The position numbers were made by a program, and so were the translations under genes. From Thermoplasmatota archaeon (GTDB taxonomy: Archaea; Thermoplasmatota; Thermoplasmata; GCA-020350865; JAUVCJ01), in the NCBI GenBank assembly GCA_030595765.1, contig JAUVCJ010000007.1, positions 1 to 23,890 on the forward strand: a stretch of DNA of 23,890 bases, written 5' to 3'. Shown in pieces: positions 14,466 through 21,938 of this stretch. Numbering within the stretch: the first letter of the stretch is position 1; each line of letters begins with the position of its first letter. The notes below the pieces were generated by a model. The model saw only the letters and a program-made list of their open reading frames with translations. It was not told where the DNA came from and did no database searches.

Positions 14466-16442
14466 ATGATCTTCGAGGACCCGGAGAAGAAAAGGCGTTT
14501 TATTCTGAGATTAGGATTGATAATCCTATTCTCGGCGCTACTCACAGCACTGTTCAACTATATTGTAACAGACCACTTTGGTCAAGTTTTCGTCTTTGCA
14601 ATAGACATGTTCTTTGCAGGAGCGATACTGACAGCGTTCTTCCCGGCCATTGATGAGGAATTGGAACGCCGCCCTCGTGCTGGAGTGTTTACCGCGATCC
14701 TGTTCATCCTTCTGATATTGATGGATGTGATGTTCTGGTCAAGCAATAGCCTCGGCAAGATCGATGCTGTGAACCTATTCATGTTCATATTTGCAGTTGG
14801 ACCCCTCCTGGTCTTTGCATACCTACTGTTGTCCTATTCAGGAGATAAAAGCAAGCTTTACGGCCTAAAAGACCTTGCAAACAAGTTCCCGATAATCAAG
14901 AAACCCGAGGGTCATGTTCATTTCAAGACCAAGATGTTCTGGACCATCTTCACCCTAATTTTGTATTTTGCCATGACAAATGTGATCATCTTTGGTTTGG
15001 ATCCGGCAAAAACCATTGACCTGTTTGCTGAATACCGTGCGATCCTAGCAGGCGCGCAGGGTTCGCTGATGCATCTTGGTATCGGCCCGATAGTTACCGG
15101 CTCCATCATCATGCAGCTATTTACAGGAGCAAAGATTATCAAACTGGACCTGACCAAGTCCGATGACAAAGCGGTCTACCAGAACGTTCAGAAGCTGATC
15201 GTGGTTGTGATGATAGTTGTTGAGGCCATCCCGCAAGTATATGGCTTCCTTACCCCTTCAACCGGATTCGTGGTATCGCTAGATGCCATGACAGGTGGTT
15301 ACGGCTCCTTAACTGCGCAGTTCCTGATCGTGTTCCAGTTATGCGTGGGCAGTTACCTTGTATTCTTTATGGACGAGCTTGTGTCCAAGTGGGGGATCGG
15401 GTCGGGCATATCCCTTTTCATTGCAGCTGGAGTGTCCCAGGCAATTTTCACAGGAACGCTAAATTGGGAGACCTCTCCTGCAGTTGATAGGTTCGGGGTG
15501 CCTGGCACAGGTGGCGCACCTACAGGCACAATTCCCAAGACCATTTATTTATTCCAATACTCGACCACAAGCCAATTGGCAAATAGCGGAGGCATGGAAG
15601 CGATTGTCATTAGTCCTCCAAATTCCTTAATAGCTCTGGCTGGAACTGTGGTTGTGTTCCTAATTGTGGCATACGCTGAATCCACGAGGATCGAGTTGCC
15701 GTTGGCGCATGGAAAGGTAAGAGGCGCCAGGGGAAGATACCCAATCAGGCTCATCTATGCCAGCAACATTCCAGTAATTCTTATGGCTGCGCTGATGGCA
15801 AACATCAATATGTTCAGCCTTCTGCTCTGGCAACACCCTGCTGCCAGCAACATTCCGGGTTTGGGTCATAATTGGCTCATAGGAGCATATCCGACCGAAA
15901 GCTATGCCATGGAACTGGGTATTAGCCAAACAACGCCGATATCCGGCCTCGCGTACTACTTATCCGCCCCCAACGGGCTATCTGAATGGCTACTACCATT
16001 GATGAATCCTCAACGTTACGGTGGGTTCCTAAGGGGTCATGAATACTGGCAAGTGGTGGTGCACGTCGCCATCTACTTCTCAGTTATGGTGATAGGCTCG
16101 ATATTCTTTGCCAAGTTCTGGATCGATACTACAGGTATGGGTCCGGAATCTGTTGCAAGACAGATACGTAGTTCAGGCATGCAGATACCAGGATTCAGAA
16201 GAGATCCTAGAGTGCTTAAGCACGTGCTCGAAAGGTACATCCCGGTAGTTACGGTCATATCAGGAGCTTTCGTAGGAGCACTTGCTGCAGGCGCACAGAT
16301 GATGGGTACGGTTGGTGATACTTCAGGAACAGGAGTGTTGCTTACGGTGGGCATCCTGATCCGCCTTTACGAGGAGATCGGAAAGGAGCAACTCATGGAG
16401 ATGCACCCCGTTCTCAGAGGCTTCTTTGGAAGCGGGGGATGA
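14466..16442 (+). CDS. secY: Protein translocase SecY with an N-terminal membrane extension
   Basis: The channel subunit of the Sec translocon. From about residue 135 it is a normal archaeal SecY: FKTKMFWTIFTLILYFAMTNVI (TM1), plug region, LGIGPIVTGSIIMQLF, EIVSK-like DELVSKWGIGSGISLFIAAGVSQ, AESTRIELPLAHGKVRGARGRYP and GTGVLLTVGILIRLYEE. Residues 1-134 are extra, with four hydrophobic stretches (about 14-34, 41-59, 73-91, 100-122), making 658 residues against ~440 for Methanocaldococcus SecY. A longer extracellular loop around residues 440-490 also adds length. ATG 14466 is preferred: GGAGGG (14450-14455) is 10 nt upstream; ATG 14448 would contain that SD within its own codons. Confidence 0.93.
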   Translation: MIFEDPEKKRRFILRLGLIILFSALLTALFNYIVTDHFGQVFVFAIDMFFAGAILTAFFPAIDEELERRPRAGVFTAILFILLILMDVMFWSSNSLGKIDAVNLFMFIFAVGPLLVFAYLLLSYSGDKSKLYGLKDLANKFPIIKKPEGHVHFKTKMFWTIFTLILYFAMTNVIIFGLDPAKTIDLFAEYRAILAGAQGSLMHLGIGPIVTGSIIMQLFTGAKIIKLDLTKSDDKAVYQNVQKLIVVVMIVVEAIPQVYGFLTPSTGFVVSLDAMTGGYGSLTAQFLIVFQLCVGSYLVFFMDELVSKWGIGSGISLFIAAGVSQAIFTGTLNWETSPAVDRFGVPGTGGAPTGTIPKTIYLFQYSTTSQLANSGGMEAIVISPPNSLIALAGTVVVFLIVAYAESTRIELPLAHGKVRGARGRYPIRLIYASNIPVILMAALMANINMFSLLLWQHPAASNIPGLGHNWLIGAYPTESYAMELGISQTTPISGLAYYLSAPNGLSEWLLPLMNPQRYGGFLRGHEYWQVVVHVAIYFSVMVIGSIFFAKFWIDTTGMGPESVARQIRSSGMQIPGFRRDPRVLKHVLERYIPVVTVISGAFVGALAAGAQMMGTVGDTSGTGVLLTVGILIRLYEEIGKEQLMEMHPVLRGFFGSGG

Positions 16443-16444
16443 TC

Positions 16445-16480
16445 GGGGTTAGGAGGGAAATCTGCCCTCAAGACCCCCTT
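16445..16480 (+). terminator. Stem-loop after secY, possible terminator
   Basis: Two nucleotides after the secY stop, GGGG...GAGGG pairs with CCCTC...CCCC (16445-16457 with 16465-16477), leaving a 7-nt loop and a small internal loop. Only a short pyrimidine-rich stretch (CTTCATTTC) follows, so it may stabilise the 3' end rather than terminate by itself. Confidence 0.4.
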
Positions 16481-16540
16481 CATTTCATGTGGAACTTTAG
16501 ACTGCCCCATACTATTGACATTTGTAAAATACCGATTATA

Positions 16541-16582
16541 GTGGCGCACTTATCATTTAGGGCAAATGATAACGTGTGCCAC
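16541..16582. repeat. Near-perfect 42-nt inverted repeat (18-bp stem)
   Basis: GTGGCGCAC-TTATCATTT pairs with AAATGATAA-(C)-GTGTGCCAC. This gives 18 base pairs with one G-T pair, one bulged C and a 5-nt loop AGGGC. It lies in the non-coding gap after secY. It could be a strong RNA hairpin, a protein-binding palindrome or one end of a small mobile element; no transposase is nearby. Confidence 0.85.
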
Positions 16583-16587
16583 ACACA

Positions 16588-16629
16588 GTCAAGAACCACT
16601 CCAAACGTCCTATATGTTAGGTTCTTGAC
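16588..16629. repeat. Perfect 10-bp inverted repeat with 22-nt loop
   Basis: GTCAAGAACC at 16588-16597 is matched exactly by GGTTCTTGAC at 16620-16629. It starts 5 nt after the preceding 42-nt hairpin, and the two have the same overall length (42 nt). Together with the stem-loop at 16445-16480 they form three consecutive structures. Confidence 0.85.
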
Positions 16630-16923
16630 TATATTTACGGGATTGCCACCTGTTTTGCACGTGAAACCGTCAGACAACGCAGTGTATATAAAGGATCAAC
16701 GCAAGTATGAATTTGAATAGGTGGTTTTTATATGCTAACCCGGCTTTGTGAATATAATGCAATATGCTCATTTGATGCCGCCTCCATCTTGCAAATTCAT
16801 TGTCAACATCGTACTTTGGGCTGTGAAACTTTCACTCATCCCCCAAGTGAAGCCTAATAACACCTATCAGACCAATGACTGACCAAGGCTTTAATATGCC
16901 TACTAATGTAAGGAGAAATACGC
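16630..16923. other. Intergenic region before the mcm cluster, no clear gene
   Basis: No convincing protein, tRNA or other known RNA is seen. TATA-like motifs occur at 16685-16692 (TATATAAA), 16725-16735 (TTTTTATATGC) and 16890-16898 (TTTAATATG). The last is the best placed to drive the small ORF and mcm, with a predicted start site around 16920. The first two may drive an unrecognised transcript. Confidence 0.4.
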
Positions 16924-17202
16924 ATGCAAGAAGCAAAACAAGCATGCCCAACATGCAAGGTCAGTAACGCAGTTTGGGGTTACCTTTTGGATACTTCTCA
17001 AGGGACACTACTGCATATTTGGGGGATGGAGACCATGTCCAGAAACAATAGGTCAATAGACAGGGCGCTGTTACAGAATTGCGCCTTCGGAGCCAAGCCC
17101 AGGCTTGGTCTAAACCCTGTCCAGAACATATCTACTTTTAACTCTGCCAAAGAGTGGCCTATCAACAGCTTCCAACGATCAGGGGGTATCGGGCAATGGT
17201 AA
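16924..17202 (+). CDS. Small orphan ORF overlapping mcm
   Basis: A 92-codon ORF with an ATG 8 nt after AAGGAG (16910-16915) and a TATA-like TTTAATATG about 25-30 nt further up. It has one CPTC pair near residue 8 (QACPTCKVSN) and no second pair to complete a zinc ribbon. Its TAA at 17200-17202 overlaps the mcm ATG at 17196, suggesting coupling. I recognise no family; the C-terminal half looks low in secondary structure. It could be a real short protein, a leader peptide or a decayed gene. Confidence 0.4.
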   Translation: MQEAKQACPTCKVSNAVWGYLLDTSQGTLLHIWGMETMSRNNRSIDRALLQNCAFGAKPRLGLNPVQNISTFNSAKEWPINSFQRSGGIGQW

Positions 17203-19349
17203 GCGAGATTAGGTATTCGGATGACGAATTGCTCATCTCCAGATTCGAGGATTTTCTAGAGGAATTTGGCTATGCCCAGCTTATCCCTACTCTATCAGAT
17301 TTCTATCCAGATGAGCGCTCCCTTGTGATCGAATACAATGATCTGAACAAGTATTCTGACGAAATCATGGGGTTGCTACAATTCCATCCCAACAACTTTT
17401 TCCATTGCATCGAGGAAGCTGTCAAAAGACTCATGCCTGTGAAGAATTTGGAGAGAGGAGCTCTTCTGCATGTCCGTATCAATGATGCCCCGAAACGCAA
17501 CAGCATCATTGTCAGGGAGCTTAGAGCAAAACACTTGGGCAATTTCATAGCTGTTGAAGGCAGGGCAAGCAGGGTAACTGAGGTCAAGCCCAGGTTAGTG
17601 GATGCAAAGTTCAAGTGCCTTAGATGCGGGGCCATACTCAAGGAACACCAGGAGGACCTTTTCTTCAAAGAGCCGCTTGAGTGCTACGAGGAACAGAACG
17701 GCTGCAAAAGAACCGCAGCCTCTACCAAGTTCAAGTTACTTAGCGAGGAATCCACCTTTGTTGATACCCAAAAACTTGAGATCGAGGAAAACCCAGAAGG
17801 CAAAAGAGGCGGGGCACAGCCCCAGAGGCTTGTGGCCTATGTAGAGGACGACATAGTCGGCGATATAAACCCAGGAGATAGAATTTCTCTGGTTGGGACC
17901 CTCAGGACTACTCAAAAAGCTTGGCCAACAAAATCCAACATGTTCGAGACATTCCTAGAGGTCAACAATATCTCCCACGAACAGCACGACTTCGAGGAGT
18001 TCGAGCCTACAGAGGACGAGAAGAAGGAATTCCTCAAGGTCTCAGAGGATCCAAGGCTCTATGACAAGATCAAGGGCTCCATAGCTCCTGCGATATACGG
18101 CTACCCAATTGAAAAGGAGGCTCTTGCGTTGCAGCTGTTCGGTGGTGTTGCAAAAACACTCTCTGATGGCACCAAGGTGCGCGGCGACATCCACATACTT
18201 CTGGTTGGCGACCCTGGAACTGCAAAATCCCAGCTAATTCGCTACATATCCAAAATGGCACCACGAGGCTCCTTCACCTCTGGAAAATCAGCTTCAGCTG
18301 CCGGCCTTACAGCAGCGGTTGTCAAGGATGATTTCGGAGAGGGTAGGTGGACCTTGGAGGCAGGAGCCCTGGTTCTTGCAGACAAAGGCCATGCATGCAT
18401 AGACGAGTTGGACAAGATGTCCAAGAACGATACATCCGCGCTTCACGAGGCCATGGAACAGCAGACCATATCAATTGCTAAGGCCGGTGTCAACGCCAAA
18501 CTACTCTGCAGATGTGCACTTCTGGCAGCTGCCAATCCAAAGCTGGGAAGGTTTAGTGCTACAGAATCAAAAGGTGAGCAGATCGACCTGCCACCGGCAC
18601 TGCTCTCGCGTTTTGACGTGATATTACCCTTCACCGACAAACCAAACAAGGACCTGGATGGCAGGATCGCCCAGCACATCCTCAATAACCATTATGTAGG
18701 AGAGATACTCCGACATGGTGGTGAGGGGATCAGCCAGGCTCAGATCGAAAAGCGAAATGAGCTTGCTGAGCAGTCCGTGCCGTATCTTGATAGGGATTTT
18801 CTAAAAAGATACATTGCCTATGCCAAGAGGAATGTATTTCCAGTGCTATCCCAGGAAGCCATCGACTTGATCAAGGACTACTACGTCAACATCCGCAACA
18901 AAAGCGAGCAGAAGGCCAAGGACGATGGGGGAAGCACTACAATTCCAATTACTGCTAGGCAGCTTGAGGCCTTCATCAGGCTGGCCGAGGCCTCGGCAAG
19001 GACTAGGTTGTCTCATGAGGTTCGCAAGCAAGACGCTAGCAGGGCCATCAACATAGTGGAGCATTATCTCCATCAGGTGGCAGGAGAGGATGGAAGCTTT
19101 GACATCGACATCATTGCTACCGGGATGAGCAAGCCGCAGGCCGACCGCAAGCGAGTAATAAGAGCCATCGTGAAGAGTCTGGGAGATAATGGCAGGATGT
19201 TCCACATCGATAAGGTCATAGCAATGGCCAGGGACGAGGGCATCGATAAAGGCCAAACTGAGACCCTTATGAAACGAATGCATCAGAGGGATGGGATTAT
19301 ATACGAGGTTCGCACTGGAAGCGGCGAATTCAGGTATGCTGGCAACTAG
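17196..19349 (+). CDS. mcm: Replicative DNA helicase MCM
   Basis: A 717-residue MCM protein, the hexameric 3'-5' helicase of archaeal replication. The N-terminal domain holds a Cys4 zinc site (C141, C144, C163, C170: CLRCG...CYEEQNGC). The AAA+ domain has Walker A GDPGTAKS (338-345), Walker B CIDELD (401-406), a sensor-1 AAANPK and the arginine finger LLSRFD (471-474). A winged helix follows at the C-terminus. The ATG at 17196 has GGGGGT about 8 nt upstream (17182-17187); an in-frame GTG at 17154 would lack an SD. No intein is present. DUF424 and nmd3 follow on the same strand. Confidence 0.97.
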   Translation: MVSEIRYSDDELLISRFEDFLEEFGYAQLIPTLSDFYPDERSLVIEYNDLNKYSDEIMGLLQFHPNNFFHCIEEAVKRLMPVKNLERGALLHVRINDAPKRNSIIVRELRAKHLGNFIAVEGRASRVTEVKPRLVDAKFKCLRCGAILKEHQEDLFFKEPLECYEEQNGCKRTAASTKFKLLSEESTFVDTQKLEIEENPEGKRGGAQPQRLVAYVEDDIVGDINPGDRISLVGTLRTTQKAWPTKSNMFETFLEVNNISHEQHDFEEFEPTEDEKKEFLKVSEDPRLYDKIKGSIAPAIYGYPIEKEALALQLFGGVAKTLSDGTKVRGDIHILLVGDPGTAKSQLIRYISKMAPRGSFTSGKSASAAGLTAAVVKDDFGEGRWTLEAGALVLADKGHACIDELDKMSKNDTSALHEAMEQQTISIAKAGVNAKLLCRCALLAAANPKLGRFSATESKGEQIDLPPALLSRFDVILPFTDKPNKDLDGRIAQHILNNHYVGEILRHGGEGISQAQIEKRNELAEQSVPYLDRDFLKRYIAYAKRNVFPVLSQEAIDLIKDYYVNIRNKSEQKAKDDGGSTTIPITARQLEAFIRLAEASARTRLSHEVRKQDASRAINIVEHYLHQVAGEDGSFDIDIIATGMSKPQADRKRVIRAIVKSLGDNGRMFHIDKVIAMARDEGIDKGQTETLMKRMHQRDGIIYEVRTGSGEFRYAGN

Positions 19350-19378
19350 ATGCCTACTGAATATCCTGGGGTTCGAAA

Positions 19379-19675
19379 ATGATATCTCTAAAGATCCATC
19401 GTAGAGGAACGGACGTCCTTCTTGCAGCATGTGACCAGGAATTGCTGGGAAAGCACTTCAGAGAGGGAGAGATGGGCATCAAGGTTCATTCTGAGTTCTA
19501 CGGCGGCGAAGTGGTGGAAGACGAGGCGTTTCTCACAAGCATGATGGCCTCTACCATCGTAAACCTGGTAGGAGAGAGAGTTGTGGCGCTGGCAATAAAA
19601 GCTGGCATTGCCGATCCAGGATCGATCATCAGGATAGAAGGTGTGCCGCACGTTCAGATAATGGTGTTGGTCTGA
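19379..19675 (+). CDS. DUF424 family protein
   Basis: A 98-residue protein matching the archaeal DUF424 pattern: a short basic N-terminal strand, ACDQELLGKHFREGEMGIKV, then EFYGGEVVEDEAFL, IVNLVGERVVALAIKAGI and a C-terminal IRIEGVPHVQIMV. The biochemical role of the family is not known to me. It lies 29 nt after mcm, and its TGA overlaps an ATG (TGATG, 19673-19677) that opens the first of two mini-ORFs leading into nmd3, so the three genes probably form one transcript. Confidence 0.85.
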   Translation: MISLKIHRRGTDVLLAACDQELLGKHFREGEMGIKVHSEFYGGEVVEDEAFLTSMMASTIVNLVGERVVALAIKAGIADPGSIIRIEGVPHVQIMVLV

Positions 19676-19716
19676 TGTTATGCATGATATGCTATGTTGA
19701 AGAGGTGCTGGTCTGA
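19675..19716 (+). other. Mini-ORF 1 upstream of nmd3
   Basis: Thirteen codons reading MLCMICYVEEVLV, a decayed copy of the NMD3 N-terminus that still keeps a CxxC. It starts at the DUF424 stop (TGATG) and ends on the next ATG (TGATG), so re-initiating ribosomes could pass along it. Too short to fold; a leader role is inferred. Confidence 0.4.
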
Positions 19717-19757
19717 TGTTCTGCGTGGAGTACGGTGTTGAGAAGGAGTTGGTCTAG
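19716..19757 (+). other. Mini-ORF 2 upstream of nmd3
   Basis: Thirteen codons reading MFCVEYGVEKELV, against MFCVECGAEEELV at the NMD3 start. The second zinc cysteine has become Tyr and a TAG follows directly before the nmd3 ATG. An internal AAGGAG (from 19743) can serve as the SD for nmd3 at about 10 nt. Confidence 0.45.
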
Positions 19758-20783
19758 ATGTTCTGCGTGGAGTGCGGTGCTGAGGAAGAGTTGGTTCCTG
19801 AAGCAAGCCTGTGTATCGACTGCTACCTAAAGAAGAACAAGATAGCGTGGTTCCCGGATAGGGTCAAGATAACTCTTTGCCCGACTTGTGACAGCTTCAA
19901 GCGAGGGGAGCGTTGGATGGGGCACCAGGGGTTCGAGGATCTAACAGGTCAGATCTTGGATCAGTATCTTGAGCTATCGGCAGCTGTTGAGATACTTGAT
20001 TTTAAGGTCGTCGTAGTTAAAGACGAAGGAAATAAAATGCTTCTGGATTATGAGCTGGGGCTCTGGCTAGGCGGCAGAAAATTCAAACACGTGGCCAAAC
20101 TCGAGTTGATCCAGATCTTCCATTCCTGCGATACCTGCTCCCGTCGTGCTGGAACGTACTATGAGGCGATACTACAGGTGAGAAGGAACCGTACTCTTTC
20201 AGACGGAGAGTTGGACAATATTCAGAAAAAAGTGAAGGATTTCGTACAGAGCCTTTCCCGAAATAACAGGAATGCGTTCATCAGCAAGACCCTGGACATC
20301 AAAGGGGGATTGGACTTCTACCTCAGCCCCTCATCTGCTGGCAGGGAGCTTTCAAAGACCCTTTCGGCCTCAATGGGTGGGATAGTGAATTCCTCCAGTG
20401 AGCTTGCTGGAAGAAAGGACGGAGAAGACCTCTACAGGATGACCTATCTGGTAAGGCTCTACGATTATGGACCTGGAGATTTCATATCTGCAAATAACAT
20501 CCTATACCGGGTGATGCACATGACCAAGCAAGGCGCAAAGGTCAGGCACCTGGTCAAAGGCGTGACCACCACCGTACCCCACAATTCCATCCAGCTTGTA
20601 GGGGTCGCTAGCGAAGTGGCAGAGGCTGTCGTGGTATCTCAGGGGCAAAACGAGGTTCAAGTAATGGACCCTGAAGATTTTCGCACGGTTTCTGTCCTGC
20701 TCCCTTCAGACATGTTAGAGCTTGGGGAGACCGTTATGGTCTTCAAAAAGGATGAGACCCTTTATCTTGTACCCAGAAAATAG
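19758..20783 (+). CDS. nmd3: NMD3-family 60S/50S maturation protein
   Basis: A 341-residue archaeal homologue of eukaryotic NMD3, which binds the late large ribosomal subunit and in eukaryotes carries its nuclear export signal. The N-terminal zinc region has CVEC (C3, C6), CIDC (C19, C22), CPTC (C41, C44) and CDTC (C124, C127), the order expected for the family. Two further domains follow: one with RNRNAFISKTLDIKGGLDFY-like sequence (positions ~170-190) and an OB/SH3-like end (YDYGPGDFISANNILYRV). It lacks the eukaryotic export-signal tail. The start follows two decayed copies of its own 5' end. Probably co-transcribed with mcm and DUF424. Confidence 0.93.
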   Translation: MFCVECGAEEELVPEASLCIDCYLKKNKIAWFPDRVKITLCPTCDSFKRGERWMGHQGFEDLTGQILDQYLELSAAVEILDFKVVVVKDEGNKMLLDYELGLWLGGRKFKHVAKLELIQIFHSCDTCSRRAGTYYEAILQVRRNRTLSDGELDNIQKKVKDFVQSLSRNNRNAFISKTLDIKGGLDFYLSPSSAGRELSKTLSASMGGIVNSSSELAGRKDGEDLYRMTYLVRLYDYGPGDFISANNILYRVMHMTKQGAKVRHLVKGVTTTVPHNSIQLVGVASEVAEAVVVSQGQNEVQVMDPEDFRTVSVLLPSDMLELGETVMVFKKDETLYLVPRK

Positions 20784-20907
20784 GTGTCCTCAGTTCGCCC
20801 ATCATCGATCATATTGGTTCACAGTCGTCTTTTCATCATTGGACACCCTGTCATGCACCTGTAGATAATAAAGATTGGTCATGCCCTACCTTAATGTTAT
20901 TCTGGCT

Positions 20908-21030
20908 CTTTGTTGGAGTGCAGTCATTCTGCTTCTTCATCGAAGCGCAGTTCACCTGGTCCTTCTAGTTCTTCGTCGGAGTGCAGTTCTTCCGGTTCTT
21001 CTAGTTCTTTGTCGGATTGCAGATCGCCGC
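20908..21030 (-). repeat. 36-bp minisatellite spanning a stop codon
   Basis: On the plus strand units start at 20908 (27 nt, diverged, 9 nt shorter), 20935 (36), 20971 (36) and 21007 (partial). They encode 12-residue acidic repeats on the minus strand. The stop TGA (20924-20926) lies within the last, diverged unit; beyond it the frame continues LHSNKEPE to a second stop. Confidence 0.85.
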
Positions 21031-21763
21031 TTGTGTTCGGGGGCCTTATAGGTGTCAATTCCCTGATGATAAAGCCCAGCGCCAGGCCTGTGACGAGCCC
21101 TGCCATGCTGCCAGTAATGAGGCGGAGCATGTTGGTGCTTTCATACGAGGTCACAAGCTGAAGACCTCCATCCAAGCCTATGGGCACGATACACAGGGCC
21201 AACCACCAGAACTCGATGTCGTACCTTAAAAAAACAGCAATAGCAAGTCCAATGACCATGCCTCCAAATATGCCCAGGTCTCTTGCGCAGTACGGCATCT
21301 GGTTACCATTGATGAAGTACGACCTGGACGAGTTCTGATGACACATGGAGTCTCCTGAGGAGTAAGCGGTCTTGACGAAGGTGTTGTCAATGCCCTCCAG
21401 AAATTGGGTGTTATCCATTATGCCAGTGCTGCCATTCTGACCAAAGTCCACAGTGTTGGCAGGGAATGCCAATGGGCTCAATACCAGCAAAAGCAACCAG
21501 AAAAGGCAGAAGGCGTAGGCAACCATGTTGATGGTATGAACCTCTAGGCTGAACCTGGAAGTGAATCTGATACGGAAAATTCTCCAGAATCCTGCATGAG
21601 GTCCTGCCCCATACTCATCCTTAAAGCTAGACTTCCTCATGTTGCGATTGGATGAAGCCTGGCCATTGATAAAGCTTTCCATGCAAACTGTCCATGTGAC
21701 CTGGCCCTGAAACCTGTGCTTTAGACTTAGCCATGAAATCTGTTCATGCTGCCACCAGTCCAT
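20924..21763 (-). CDS. DUF2085-type membrane protein with acidic repeat tail
   Basis: A 279-residue protein with about four membrane segments: one after the N-terminal ~90 residues (NMVAYAFCLFWLLLLVLSPLAF) and three in the C-terminal half. The motif MCHQNSSRSYFINGNQMPYCARDLGIFGG is a DUF2085 signature (CHxxxxRS...PxCARxxG), but the second Cys of the usual CARC is Asp here. The function of the family is unknown. The tail repeats 12 residues (ELEEPEELHSDE, ELEGPGELRFDE) and ends at a TGA inside a further repeat copy. ATG 21763 has AAGAGG upstream; starts at 21682, 21640 or a TTG at 21790 are possible. Convergent with nmd3, divergent from the next gene. Confidence 0.75.
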   Translation of the reverse strand: MDWWQHEQISWLSLKHRFQGQVTWTVCMESFINGQASSNRNMRKSSFKDEYGAGPHAGFWRIFRIRFTSRFSLEVHTINMVAYAFCLFWLLLLVLSPLAFPANTVDFGQNGSTGIMDNTQFLEGIDNTFVKTAYSSGDSMCHQNSSRSYFINGNQMPYCARDLGIFGGMVIGLAIAVFLRYDIEFWWLALCIVPIGLDGGLQLVTSYESTNMLRLITGSMAGLVTGLALGFIIRELTPIRPPNTSGDLQSDKELEEPEELHSDEELEGPGELRFDEEAE

Positions 21764-21864
21764 GAAACCTCTTCTGATGCCATCATTCAATATCTAGGCT
21801 ATTGATTACAAACTGGTAGCCTCACTTAAACATCAAGATAGTTTCAGCAAAAATTATTTCAAAG

Positions 21865-21872
21865 TTTATATA
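21865..21872 (+). promoter_or_regulatory. TATA box of the beta-helix protein gene
   Basis: TTTATATA within AAGTTTATATACAATG gives a predicted start near 21897, about 40 nt before the ATG at 21939. On the other strand a weaker TTTAAG near 21825-21830 could serve the divergent DUF2085 gene. Confidence 0.55.
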
Positions 21873-21938
21873 CAATGAGGCATAAGTTTAATATTCTGGC
21901 GAGCTAATTGAGGTACCGTGCAATTTTAAGGTGATGGG

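Larger units (their letters stand above)
19675..19799 (+). repeat. Three tandem copies of the nmd3 start (41-42 bp)
   Basis: Three consecutive units start with ATG at 19675, 19716 and 19758. The third is the start of nmd3. The second matches it at 34 of the first 38 bases, and all four differences are transitions. The first is more diverged (41 nt). Units 1 and 2 end in stop codons (TGA, TAG) placed against the next ATG. The tail GTGTTGGTCTG of the DUF424 gene resembles the unit ends too. Confidence 0.9.

Noticed and set aside
16439..16720. 93-codon ORF starting at the secY stop
   Set aside because: It runs through all three hairpins, shows no protein-like pattern and has no recognisable motif, despite the ATGA overlap.
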